From Distichodus sexfasciatus (lineage: Eukaryota > Chordata > Actinopteri > Characiformes > Distichodontidae): a DNA stretch of 64,000 nucleotides. How positions within the stretch are numbered: position 1 is the first letter of the stretch; each line of letters begins with the position of its first letter. Below, piece by piece: positions 1 to 11,452 of the stretch. The position numbers and the translations under genes were made by a program. The notes under the pieces were generated by a model that searched no databases, was not told the origin of the DNA, and saw only the letters and a list, made by a program, of their open reading frames with translations. Location: the NCBI GenBank assembly GCA_032718565.1, contig JAVGVS010000292.1, positions 372,001 to 436,000 on the forward strand, read 5' to 3'.

Positions 1-1240
1 TAATTTACTGGGTTATTGAATGTGCGCCGGGTACACCTGTTGCTGGGGCAACAGCAGCTCGAGACGTATCAAAGTGTCACGCGCAGATAAGTTTATGTGA
101 TTTTAGCGTCTTCTCCGTCAGTTCCGTCACTGCGGAGCTCAGGTGCGTGCTTAACATCTATGAACAGTGTGTTTAAGTTACAAAATGTTGCATATGTTTA
201 TTATTTTAAACAGCGGTGGTAAGACTCCGTTAATGTTAAGACAAACACTTTGATCCCAAAAATACAACGGATTTCTCATCATGTGAACCTACTGGATTCT
301 CTTGAGGAGCCAGTTCACACAACAGACCGTTTGTATGAAAGATTGGGCGCTAATTTAAGCATCTTAAATTGCAATATTTGTCTATGAAATGTATGCAAAG
401 ACCAGGTTAGCAAACAGTTCTTGGGCGTTTGTGGACATAATCTTGCCAGCTAATCGACGCTTTTGTTGTTGCTAAAAGTTACAACGTGGTACTCCTAGCT
501 TTCTTTCTACATTTAATGCCAACCTCAATTATTCATGGGTTTTGAAATTAAACCAGTTTATTTAAGTGTGGCTTTTTAGATTTTCAGATTTTTTCTGTCA
601 ATTTAATACAGGGTAAAACATTTGCTTCATCTTACAGTTAACATTAAAGCATTTTTAAATTAAAGGGAATTTTAGGGTTATGAATCAAGTATAATAAAAT
701 ATACTTAGCGAGTAATAAACAGTTTTAGACTGTAAAAACATTTACTTACAACAGAATGCTTATTCACATAATCATCTTGTTTATTTGTTTTTTGCTTATG
801 TATTTTCCAGAAGCAGACAATTTCTGGCAACATAACATAAATTAGGTGTAAGCTGCTTCGATAAATTCCACCAGAAAACAGTACTTCAGAAAGGAAGGAA
901 GCTAAAGATAATGCTGTAGGTAACATGAAAAGGCTGACTAACTTCATAAAAAAATGTATTTTAAAATATTTCATTTAACTTGCATTTTCAGACATACAAG
1001 AAGACAAACACTGAGGAAGAAAAGGCAGACATTTAAAGGACATTTTTTAAAGAGACAAAACCTTGAAAAGGAAACCGCCCTATATCCTCCTCATTCTACA
1101 ACAAAAAGGAAAAAAACTCATTGTGGATGACCGGAAATATATCAAGTGAGAGTGAAGATAGACTATTCAAAAATCGAAATTTGATGAATTTTAAAAAGAA
1201 AGAAAGAATAAGAAAGAAATTAATAAATGTATAAATATTA
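1..1240. other. intergenic, no gene recognised
   Basis: AT-rich sequence without a convincing exon, RNA gene or element end. Short open frames here have no recognisable domain and no supporting splice sites. Confidence 0.5.
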
Positions 1241-1242
1241 AT

Positions 1243-1618
1243 AAAATTATAGTAACACTACTACCACCACCTATTACTACAAATTATTAGCCTATTAGTA
1301 GTAATATTGTGGTGATAATTTTTAAGCACCACACTCAGGTTACAAGATTTCCCAATGTATGACTTTTACATTTAAATATAATGTTTGTTCTTCATTTTCG
1401 GAAACAACACATCTTCAGGTTCTATCCAGGCGTCCAGTGACAACTGTTAAGAGTTTGTGCATAATAATAATAAAGCAACATATGTGAAAAAATAATAAAA
1501 TATTAATAAATGATGGTAATACAATAACACCACTACTACTACTTTCTAAAATTATTAACCTAGTCGTAGTAGTAGTAGTAATCAATAATTTTAAAGCACC
1601 ACACTCAGGTTTACTGAA
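1243..1618. repeat. two diverged copies of a trinucleotide-rich repeat
   Basis: A block of CCACCACCTATTACTAC, AAATTATTA, TAGTAGTAA and AAGCACCACACTCAGGTT at about 1263-1345 is repeated at about 1528-1615 with expanded CTA/TAG triplets. The pairing of CTA triplets on one side with TAG triplets on the other makes each copy partly self-complementary. This is a short tandem duplication of an AT-rich hairpin-forming repeat, not a gene. Confidence 0.6.
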
Positions 1619-1659
1619 TTTACCTGTACCTGTCCCACTATAAATATGTCTATATATCA

Positions 1660-1710
<51 letters not shown>

Positions 1711-1716
1711 CTCTCC
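1660..1716. repeat. (CT)n(TA)n microsatellite
   Basis: An uninterrupted CT run of about 34 bases is followed by about 16 bases of TA and then CTCTCC. It is directly visible and likely to be polymorphic. Confidence 0.97.
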
Positions 1717-2388
1717 CAGTGGCAGAATGAACAAAAATAGATCTATTCTGAATCTTTTGCTATCTTTGGCTTAAATACTTACTGGTAGTACCCAAGAAGC
1801 TACAATAATCTATCACATACACGTAAAAGTGACAAAATGGTATTTATTGCTTGTGTTTCCTAATCAAATGGACATAATTTGAAATATAAAGGACAAAACT
1901 CAAAAGTAACACAAAGCAGCTTATTGCGATTTATTGGATGGAAGCGCACTATATGCTGTTCATTCATTAACTAGAAAACAGCATAGACCAAAAGATCCCG
2001 ATTAAGGATTCTAGTCCAGGTACTGAACATGAAAATAAGAATATATTAAAATCACTGTCATTCTTGAGGTGTAATTGTTTAACACACTTGAAAAATTCAT
2101 GATCTCATCTGTTCTCTTCAAAACAAATGCATAAGCCTATATCTTTTGCTTGAGTTCTATAATTATTTATAATTAAAAATTAAATGAAAACAAAAACAAA
2201 AAGCAATTAAAATGTGTTATAATAAAAATATGAAAATTAAAATGATGGAGTGTAAACTGTTATTATTATGGTGAATTTTTAAAAGGTCAAAATGGACAAT
2301 GTTAAAGTCTAGCGCAACCTCTGGAGACATATGTATGTAGCCATCTGCATAATCTGTAAAAAAATGAATAATTTTAACATAAAAAGAT
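1717..2388. other. intergenic, nothing recognised
   Basis: AT-rich sequence with no recognisable coding, RNA or repeat signature. Confidence 0.5.
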
Positions 2389-3098
2389 GTTTACATATGA
2401 TTCACAAGACAAAAAAAAAAAATGAAATTATTAAAACAACCCCTTCAAAACAGTTTGGGAACTGCAGTTTGTATGCTGTGTGTAGTTACCTGGATGATCT
2501 ATGACTGTTTTGTTTGTTTACATAATTAGTTGTTTATGGGTCCCTTGTTTTGTTTTTAACAGTTAAACTGAGCTTTTCTATTCTTCAGAAAAATCTTTTT
2601 TGCATATTTAGACCCTTTCCAGCAGTGATTGTATGATTTGAGGTCCATCTTTTCACACTGAGGACAATTAAGGGGCTCAAACACAACTAAGAGAACAAAA
2701 CAAGAGGGGGTGTAGATGAAGGTCGAAAATTTAGCTGGTGCAATATTCTGGGAAGCTTCCAAAAGAAACTATGTTCTATTTGCTTCCAAAGGGCGGCAGT
2801 ACCCAGAAAAAAGAATATTTAACAAAATAAGAAAAAGACCCCAGACATCACTTCATCCTGTTAAAAAGTTTTCACCCTGTCTCTTAATGCATCATGTTTT
2901 CGCTTTTTGGGTATCAGTAGATATGTGAACCTTTTTTAATAGTTATTATTTGAGTTCCTCAGTTGTCCTCCAGTGTGAAAAAAGATGGATCTCAAACAGT
3001 CGTAGATCATCCAGGTAACCACAAAACCCAAACTTTTGAAGGGGGTTATTTTAATTATTTCAGCTGTTTTATTTTGTCTTGTGGACTATATGTATACA
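2389..3098. mobile_element. inverted-repeat (foldback) element, about 0.7 kb
   Basis: The left arm contains CACAAGACAAAA, ACCCCTTCAAAA and ACCTGGATGATCTATGACTG. The right arm holds the complements of these motifs in reverse order (AGTCGTAGATCATCCAGGT, TTTTGAAGGGGGTTATT, TTTTGTCTTGTGG). Arms are over 100 bp and imperfect. The loop side of each arm also shares a second inverted segment related to GAGGTCCATCTTTTCACACTGAGGACAA. No target duplication was identified. A short minus-strand frame over the left arm contains a Cys-x2-Cys pair but no full zinc finger. It is best read as a non-autonomous DNA transposon of unassigned superfamily. Confidence 0.65.
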
Positions 3099-4004
3099 GC
3101 TTTTCAGTAAAATATCTTACTCATGACAGCACTAAATAAATGAAATGAATGAAATGACATTCATTTTATATGATCCCTCTTATTTTATAAAATTATTAAC
3201 ATTTTCACATTCTCAATGGGTTTGTGGTTTAGCATGTAGCTGTATATTAATAAAATTTCTCCTTTATTTTTCAGTGTCTTTACTTCAACAAACTTGAGAA
3301 GCTTATGAGTGCTTTGTATTCATAAGTTTGCAGAATTGTTTTGTATATACTGAAAATCATGATGCATTTGTTTGATTCTATACGAAACAGCCCTGCTTTT
3401 AAACAAAAACAAGAACCCTCAAACAGCGCATAGTAAGTTTTTAATGCTATAGGTACTTTGCAGAGCATTTTATTTTTAAAATGCAGGGAGCTCAGCAAGG
3501 ATTTTTCTACTGGCCCAGTTGGTCCAGTGGTTAAATTTTTTACTTGCCCGGTCAAAATTTTCACTGGCCCTGCCACAAAAATAAATAAATGAATAAATAA
3601 CATAGTTGCTGTTATATTGTTTTACAAATGCTGAAGCTAGTTTAAATGCTTTATACAGAGGCAAATGAAAAGAAAACGCCATGTAAACTTTTCTTAAAAC
3701 AGTTTTCCTCGGAGATACATTCATATAAACCCCTGATTCAATATTTAGGATAATATTTCCAATATTTTGCGTATTTGTGAACCGTATTTTCCTCTTTGCA
3801 TTCATCTTCAGCTAAGCCTCTGTTGTGGATGTCTAGGATTAAGTAATATTTCCTTACACATGATATTTTTGAAAAATGACTGCATGCAGTTCATGTGCAA
3901 GCAGACATCAGTTAAAGGAAATGTCATTAGGTGCCTCAGCAAATAGGTTGTCGATTGCATCTGTTTCCACTGTATAAATTAAATATGGATTGATCGTTTT
4001 AAAG
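3099..4004. other. intergenic, no gene recognised
   Basis: AT-rich. Two overlapping minus-strand frames (3280-3603 and 3476-3805) have a Gly/Pro/Thr-rich stretch but lack recognisable domains, so no gene is called. Confidence 0.4.
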
Positions 4005-4112
4005 CTACACAGTAAAATAAGCAGTGTAAAAAATGCAGTGTTAAATGTCATTCATTCTAAAAGAGTTAGATTAATACCAACAGTGTTAATAAATGTTCTT
4101 TTGTAGTGTAGT
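4005..4112 (+). mobile_element. partial MITE, same family as 17.04-17.34 kb
   Basis: It begins ACACAGTAAAATAAGCAGTGT, which is the reverse complement of the right terminus of the MITE at 17.3 kb. It continues with AGTGTTAA-type motifs typical of that element. The other end is not found before the satellite, so it looks truncated. Confidence 0.55.
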
Positions 4113-4619
4113 TGCAGGGGTGCTACGTGGTGTAATTACATTTTTACAGAAGTGCAAAAACCCCGCCAAATTATCTTTGCCCCTCCCCTTTTACCCATCG
4201 TGAAGACGAAAACGCCATTTTATCCACATGCCAGCTGCAGGGTGAGGTCTTTCTCTTTCTTATACTTAAATTAAAATATATATATTTTAAGTACTAAATA
4301 TTTTGGTAGGAATGAAAAATTCTTGGCTTAATTAAGTTCAGAAAGTGAACAAGTATGTGAAAGTTTCTGCAGCGATTTGAAACTTTTAGATTTTTCCTGG
4401 ATGAAGGCATTGCATTTGGCAATTATATATAAAACTAGAAATTACATTTTCTGAAAATGTAATTGATACTGCCATTAGCAAAACTTAGGCCTCAATATTA
4501 CAATGTTTCCTTCAGTTCTCTGTGAAAAACAACATTTAAAGTGCTGGTATAGCAGTGATATGACAATAAGACAATATTGCTTCTATTCATATTTCTTGAT
4601 ATAACAAATGTAATATAGT

Positions 4620-5925
4620 CAACCAAAATGCTAACATGCTAATATAGTTAGCATAATGCTACAGCAACATGCTTTCAAACACTCTAGCATCATGACTCGC
4701 GACAATCTAACGCTGTTGCTAGCAACATGTATATAGTTAGCATAATGCTAGCAACATGCTAATAAGCAAAAGCGTCCATGCTAGCAACATACTAAACCTC
4801 TAGCATCATGTTAGAGACATTCTAATGATATTTATTGCTTAACAAATATAGTTAGCATAATCCTGGCAACAATACAAGTAACTAAGCGTCATGCTAGCAA
4901 CATACTAATCACACTAGCATCATGCTAGAATTTATCTTACAACATGTTATTAACCGGAATGTTAATATAGTTAGCATAATGCTAAGCGGAGATAACGCTA
5001 ATATAAAACAACATCATGCTAGCCGTGCTAATATAATTAACATAGCATAGCAACATGCTAATATTATTAGCATAATGCTACAGCAACACATAACGATATT
5101 AGCATCATGTTAGCAGCATTCCTAATGATGTTATAGCGACATGCTAACATAGTTAGCATAATACTGGCAACATGCTATTCAACTAAGCGTCTTAATGCTA
5201 GCGACATGCTAAACGCTAGCATCATGTTAGAGACATTCTAATGAAACGCTGTAGCATGCTAATATAGTTAGCATAATGCTGGCAGCGCCATGCTATCAGC
5301 TAACGTCATGCTATCACGCTAGCGTCATGCTTTAGAACATGCTGCATGTTATTATGGTAAATATAGTTAGCATAAATGCTAATGAATGCTAATATCATTA
5401 GCATCTAATGCTGTGCGTGCGCAACATAATTAAGCATGGCGCTGGCAGCATGCTGTGTTATTAGCATAATCACGCTTAACACATAGCGATGTTAGCATCA
5501 TGTTAACAGCATTTGTGATGTTAGCCAAGCAACATGCTAATATAGTTAGCATAATGCAGCAACGTACTGTTATTTAAAGCGTCATGCTAGCAACATGCTA
5601 AAAGCCTTCATGTTAGAACATTCTGTATCGAAGTTGCGCTGGCAACATGCTAATGTAGTTAGCATAATGCTGTAACATGCTAATCAGCCTAGCGTCATCT
5701 TTATCACACTAGCGTCATGCTAGAACATGCTACACATGTTGTGTAAATGCTAATATAGTTAGCATAATGCTGTAAAAAATGCTAACATTGTTAGCATCAT
5801 GCTAGCCATGCTTGTACGTGCTAATATAATGTAGCGCCATGTAAAATGCACTAATATTATTAGCATCATGCTAACATGCGCTAATCATGTTAGCATCATG
5901 CTAACAACATGCGTAAGGAGTTGCT
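4620..5925. repeat. GCTAGCAACATGCTAAT satellite array, block 1
   Basis: Degenerate monomers of about 30-33 bp built on ATGCTAATATAGTTAGCATAATGCTAGCAAC. They are rich in short palindromes (GCTAGC, TTAGCATAATGCTAA). Two monomer flavours alternate: TATAGTTAGCATAATGC and CAGCTAGCGTCATGC. Confidence 0.9.
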
Positions 5926-6655
5926 GGGGGCATTGGCTTGCTGGGCATCATGATAAATCTGAAGACTGATTAGTTTACCTGAGTGTTGCCTTACAGCAAA
6001 TGTATTATCCCCCCACGCCTCTTTTAAAGTCATAGCACACATTTACGAATAGGCCACGCACAATGCTTCCACCTCTTTCATGGGTCTACGACAAGCGGTA
6101 CAGGAAGAGTTCTCGCCAAAATCCACATTCTAGTCAACAAGGCAATCTTAAGTTCTCTTGTGCAGGGTAAACCTATACCCTCTTGTAGGTATGTTCTAAC
6201 CTGGAGTTGCAAGCCTCTTCCAAATGTAGTAAATTGACCTTTCTACAAAATTCCCCTCTCTGCGCTTGATCCGTCCAAGTTGATTCTAATGTTAAGTCTA
6301 TGGGATTTTTCCCCATTCTATGTCAATGGGGCAAATTTGGGGAGTCTCTTGTGCCCGAGGTAAAACCCTATACCCTCTTGCGGGGTATGTTCACAACCTG
6401 AGTTACAAACTACTTCAAATGTGAAATGCAAAATTTGACCTTTCTACAAAAATTCCTCTACTTCCACAGTCCGTCAAAAGTGGTCTCAATGTTAAGTCTA
6501 GGACTTTTTAGGTGATTAATTACCCCGCCAGCAATTAACGCCCACCTAGAAAAATCATAGCACCCATTCGATTAAAGTATGCGATTAAATACCTCCATTA
6601 GGTAGGTCTCGACAAAACGATGCCGGGACTGAATTCTGCGCCCGAACTTTCTCTG
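5926..6655. repeat. spacer of higher-order unit 1
   Basis: It opens with GTTGCTGGGGGCATTGGCTTG and contains two internal repeats of about 190 bp. Each internal repeat carries a CCTATACCCTCTTG box, a TTGACCTTTCTACAAAATTC box and GTTAAGTCTATGGG. It ends with TCTGCGCCCGAAC, just before the head of unit 2. Confidence 0.8.
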
Positions 6656-6834
6656 GAAGAAGATTAAGAATAACTAGAAGTACATTTCTGAAGAAAATGT
6701 GAGTGAACTACGTATGGCAAAACTTGGAGCCTCAATATTACAATGTTTCCTTCAGTTCTCTGTAACAACATTTAAACTGCTGGTATAGCAGTATGACAAT
6801 AAGACAATATTGCTTCTATTCATATTGGTAATCA

Positions 6835-7705
6835 TGTTAGAAACCAAAATGCTAATATAGTCAGCATAATGCTGGCAACATGCTAAGCACTCTAGCATCA
6901 TGATAGCGACATTCCTAAAGCTGTTGCTAGCAACATGCTAATATATAGTTAACATAATGCTAGCAACATGCTAATCAACAAAAGCGTCATACTGGCAACA
7001 TACTAAGCACTCTAGCATCATATTAGGAACATTTCTAATGATGTTTCTAGCAACATGCTAATACTAGTTGCTTTCAGTACAGCAACATACTTCTAATCAG
7101 CTAAGCGTCATGCTAACAACATATGCTAATGCACACTGGCATCATGCTAGGAACATGCTACATGTTATTAACGGAATGTTAATTATGTCGTTCATCATAT
7201 ACGTGCTAATATAATTAACATAACGCTAGCGACATGCTAATAATATTAGCATAAAAGCTAACAACATCTTTAAGCATGTTAGCATCATGTTAACAGCATT
7301 CTAATGATGTTGTAAGCAACATGCTAATATAGTTAGCATAATGCTATGTAACATCTTTATTCAATAAGCGTCATGCTAGCAACATGCTAAGCACGCTAGC
7401 ATCATGTTAGAGACATTCTAATGAAGTTGCTAGCAACATGCTAATATAGTTAGCATAATGCTAGCAACATACTAATCAGCTAGCGTCATGCTATCACCTA
7501 GCGTCATGCTGAAGACATACTTCCATGTTATTAGCAAAATGCTAATATAGTTAATGCTAGCAAAATGCTAACATTGTTAGCATCATACTATCGCATACTA
7601 TGCGATCTGTATAGACAGCATAAAAGCTGGCAAATGCTAATATTATTAGCATCATGCTAACAACATACTAATTGTGTTAGCATCATACTAACAACATGCT
7701 AATGA
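6835..7705. repeat. satellite array, block 2
   Basis: Same monomers as block 1, shorter, with the same alternation of TATAGTTAGCATAATGC and CGTCATGC forms. It terminates in ATGCTAATGAGGAATTGCTAGG, as the other blocks do. Confidence 0.9.
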
Positions 7706-8604
7706 GGAATTGCTAGGGGGCGTGGCTTACGACCATGATAATCTTGAACTTGATTGGTTGCCTGAGTATTTGCCCTGTAATGCTGTATCCCCCACCCTCT
7801 TCCCAAAAGTCATACCCCCATTCACGAATAGGCACGCACAATTTGCCACCTCTTTCATGGGTCTGCGACAAATGATACAGGAAAGAGTTCTCTTAAATCC
7901 ACATTCTAAATCAGCTGGGAGACAACTTTGAGGGTCTCTTGTGCGGTGGTGGCTTCCTTGCGGTATGTTCTGGCCTGAGTTGCAAACTTCTTCAAATGTA
8001 GTAGAATTGACCTTTCTGCAAAATTCCCTCTCTGCACCACAGTCAATCAAAGTTGGTCTCAATAATGTAAGTCTATGGGATTTTCCCCATTCTATCAATG
8101 GGAACCAAATTTGGGGTCTCTTGTGCGGGGTAAACCTATACCCTCTTGCGGGGTATGTTCTGTACAAACTTCTTTGATATAGTAGGGTTGACCTTTCTAC
8201 AAAATTCCCTCTCTACTTTCTGATCCGTCAAGTTGGTCTCAATGTTAAGTCTGTGGATTTTTCCCCATTACAAGTCAATGGGGCAAATTTGGGGGTCTCT
8301 TGTGCCCCAGGTAAACTCTATACTTCTCTGGTATGTTCTAGCCTGAGTTACCAAACTTCTTCCAAATGTGATGAATTTGACCTTTCCTACAAAATTCCTC
8401 TCTCTGCTTTTCCTGATCCGTCCAAAAGTTGGTCTAATGTTAAGTCTATAGGACTTTTAGAGGCGATTAATTGCCCCCTGCGAGAAACGAACATACCTAA
8501 AAGAAGTCATAGCACCATTCGATTAAAGTATACGATTAAATACCTCGACCATTAGGTCTCCCGACGAATACCCGAGGACTAATTCTGCGCCAAACTTTAC
8601 TCTG
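7706..8604. repeat. spacer of higher-order unit 2
   Basis: It opens with GGGGGCGTGGCTTACGA and carries three copies of the CTATACCCTCTTGC / TTGACCTTTC internal repeat, one more than the spacer of unit 1. This suggests local unequal exchange. Confidence 0.8.
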
Positions 8605-8799
8605 AGGAAGAAGATTAGAGGCAACAATAACTAGAGAAATTGCATTTTCTGAAGAAAATGTGAGTGGTGCTTACCATTAGCAAAACTTGGGCACTCAATA
8701 TTACAATGTTCCTTCAGTTCTCTGTAACTTATTTCCCAAACTGCTGGTATAGCAGTGACAATGAACAAATATTGCTTCTATTCATATTGGCCAATCATA

Positions 8800-9735
8800 T
8801 TGAAACAAAATGCTAATATAGTCAGCAAAATACTAGCAACATGCTAATATAGTTAACATATTAGTAGCAACATGCTAACACTCTAGCATCATGATAGCGA
8901 CAATCTAAAGCTGTTGCTAGCAACATGCTAATATAGTTAGCATAATGCTAGCAACATCTTCAATAAACAAGCGTCATGCCAGCAACATGCTAAACTCTAG
9001 CATCTGTTTAGGACATTCTATTGATGTTGCTAGCAACATGCTAATATAGTTAGCATAAATCCTGGCAACATGCTAATCAGCTAAGCGTCTTGCTAACATG
9101 CTAATCACACTAGCATCATGCTAGGAACATGCTACATATTATTAACAGAATGTTAATATAGTTAGCATAATGCTAGCAAAATGCTAATATTATTAGCATC
9201 ATGCTAACCGTGCTAATATAAACATAACCCTGTTGACATACTGTGTGATAGCATAATGCTAACCAACATACTAAGCATGTTAGCATCATATTAACAGCAT
9301 TCCTAATGATGTTGCTAGCAACGTAATATAGTTGGCATAATGCTGTAACATGCTAATCAACTAAACGTCATCTTAACAACATGCACTAAGCACTCTAGCA
9401 TCATAATGGCGACATTCTAAAAAACTGTTACTAGCAAGATGCTAATATAGTTAACGCATAATGCTAGCAACATGCTAATCGGCAATACTGGCAACATACT
9501 AATCACACTAAGCGTCATGCTAGGAGACATGCTACATTTATTGGCGAAGAATGCTAGCGCAGATTAGCATAATGCTAGCAAATACTAATATCATTAGCAT
9601 CATGCTGGCCATGCTAACCCGTGCGCTACTATAATTGGCATAAAAGCTGGCAACGCTAATATTATTAGCATAATGCTGGCAACATGCTAATTGTGTTAGC
9701 ATCATGCTAACAACATGCTAATGGGGTTGCTAGGG
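8800..9735. repeat. satellite array, block 3
   Basis: Same monomer family as blocks 1 and 2, ending ATGCTAATGGGGTTGCTAGG. Confidence 0.9.
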
Positions 9736-10440
9736 GCGTGGCTTAGGAGCATCATGATAAATGCGAAAAGACGCAGTTTGGTTTACTGGATATATCACCC
9801 CACCTCTTTGGAATCATACTACCCATTTCAATGAGCCGCACAATTTGCCACCTCTTTGTGGGTCACAAACCAAGCGGTACAAGGGCTGATTTGTGGAATC
9901 CATTCTAAGTCAATATTAGGGCAACTTTGGGGGTCTCTTGTGCCGGGGGTAAAACCTATACCCTCTTGGGGTATAGTGCAACCTGGCTGCACCCAAGCCT
10001 CTTCAAATGTGAGTAAGTTGACCTTCTAAAAGTCCCTCTCCTGCGCTACAGTCAGGTAAAGTTGGTCTCAATATTGAAGTCTGTGGGACTTTCCCCCATT
10101 CTATGTCCAATGGGGCAAATTGAGGGTCTCTTGTTGCGGGGTAAAACACCTATACCCTCTTGCGGGGTATGTTCGGCTTTGATTGCAACCTAACTAAATG
10201 TAAGTAAATTGGCCTTTCTCTAAATTCCCTCTCTCGCTTCTGATCCGTCAGTTAGTCTCAATGTTAAGTCTATGGGACTTTGGGGCGGTTAGTGCCCCCT
10301 CTTGAGGCTGATGCCGCCCACCAAAGTCCTGCTTACCCATTCGATTAAAAGTAGCGATTAGTAATGCCTCATTACGTGGGTCTCCCCGACAAGCAATCTT
10401 GAGAGGACTGAATTCTGGCCCGAACTTTATACGGAAAGAA
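9736..10440. repeat. spacer of higher-order unit 3
   Basis: It opens with GGGGCGTGGCTTAGGAGC and has two internal TATACCCTCTTG repeats. It ends at ATACGGAAAGAAAGAATAATAATAA, where the next array starts instead of a fourth head. Confidence 0.8.
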
Positions 10441-10795
10441 AGAATAATAATAATAATAAGCCCAGAATAACAATAGTAGTGCTTTTGCTTGCATTTTAAT
10501 AATAAGCCTGAGAGATAGCGACTATTTAAAGTCTTTGTAAGCACCACTAATATAATAATAAATAAGCCTGAGAGATAACAATAGTGGTGGCATAAGCACC
10601 ACTAATAATAAGCCTGAGATAACAATAGTAGCCATGGCACCACTAATAACAAGCCTGAGACTGTAACAACTGTAGTAGTGCTTTTAGCCGCCAGCACCAC
10701 TAATATAATAATAATAAGCCTGAGAGATAACAATAGTAGTGCTTTGCTCCGCAAGTACCACTAATAAGTATTAAGCTGACAATGTCGGTGGCGTT
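10441..10795. repeat. AATAATAAGCCTGAGAGATAACAATAG tandem array
   Basis: About five copies of a 60-75 bp unit. Each has AATAATAAGCCTGAGA, ACAATAGTAGTGCTTTTGC and GCAAGCACCACTAATA. GTGCTTTTGC facing GCAAGCACCAC gives each unit hairpin potential. It caps the composite satellite. Confidence 0.85.
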
Positions 10796-11452
10796 TGCCA
10801 CTCAGTTGAATCTTATTTCGGTTCGTTTGCAGCCTTCGTGAAGTTCGGCATCAGTGTCTCTAGTAGGCCCGAGGCCAGGCTGCCGATGAGTCCTGGCACT
10901 GCAGAAATAGAGCAGGCGTCTTTGAGGGCGTTCGAAACAACGAATTTGGGTGTTTTTCAGATGGTTTCTTGAACGTAATGTATATAAATCCAGAGTGTGC
11001 GTGGTTGTGAGCATTGGCAAGTGAGAGGTTGTTTGTGCTTTTGCAAATATCGAGAGCATCAAAATATCACGTAGCAAAACGACTAAAATGTATTTGCATG
11101 TTGACTGTGATTGGGAAGTCAAGCATTAAGTTTATTTTGTAAATTAATTTGTATAAGGTTAGGTTGCACCAGCACCATTATTCGTTTATTAAGCACGCTT
11201 GGCGTCTAGTGTCTTTAGCGTGGCTAGATAAAACCCTTGATGGGATTGGCACGGCTAATGCTAATGGCATGACTTGAGAGAATTAAATAGCTCGAGATAC
11301 TGCACGAATGAGCGGCCATAAATACGCCAATCAGCGATTTTTTGATCCAGCCTCATGTCTTATCCAATCGCTGATGACAGGCGTATGCAATCCGGCAGTA
11401 AGTGTGACTTAATATACAACTTTCACCGCATCTGGGTCCCTGGTATACGGTG
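10796..11452. other. unassigned sequence between satellite and SAMD3-like locus
   Basis: No convincing exon or element end. It carries a few GCTAATGCTAATGG motifs and CpG-containing sequence just before the foldback element. It could hold part of the promoter of the downstream gene, but no core element is convincing. Confidence 0.4.

Larger units (their letters stand above)
4426..10440. repeat. composite satellite: three higher-order units of about 2 kb
   Basis: Three consecutive units each have the same order. First comes a head of about 180 bp with TTTTCTGAAGAAAATG, AATATTACAATGTTTCCTTC and CTGGTATAGCAGT (starts near 4426, 6660 and 8605). Then comes a long array of about 31-bp GCTAGCAACATGCTAATAT-type monomers. 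Last is a GC-richer spacer with GGGTCTCTTGTGC and TATACCCTCTTGCGGGGTATGTTC. Units are roughly 2.23, 1.95 and 1.83 kb. Monomers differ by many small indels. The pattern indicates tandem duplication of a whole composite block. No convincing gene lies inside; the few open frames (for example 7710-7931) run across repeat units. Confidence 0.9.

Noticed and set aside
705..974. Minus-strand frame with a hydrophobic start resembling a signal peptide
   Set aside because: No domain follows, no splice signals support it and the surroundings are plain AT-rich sequence; likely chance.
3280..3805. Overlapping minus-strand frames with a Gly/Pro/Thr-rich segment
   Set aside because: Two frames overlap the same bases and neither has a recognisable domain or exon boundaries.
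7710..8555. Several 70-146 codon frames in the 7.7-8.6 kb region
   Set aside because: They run across spacer repeats of the composite satellite on both strands, so openness reflects repeat sequence.
4620..9735. CRISPR-like array
   Set aside because: Monomers are contiguous and degenerate with no unique spacers, and the genome is a vertebrate; it is a satellite.
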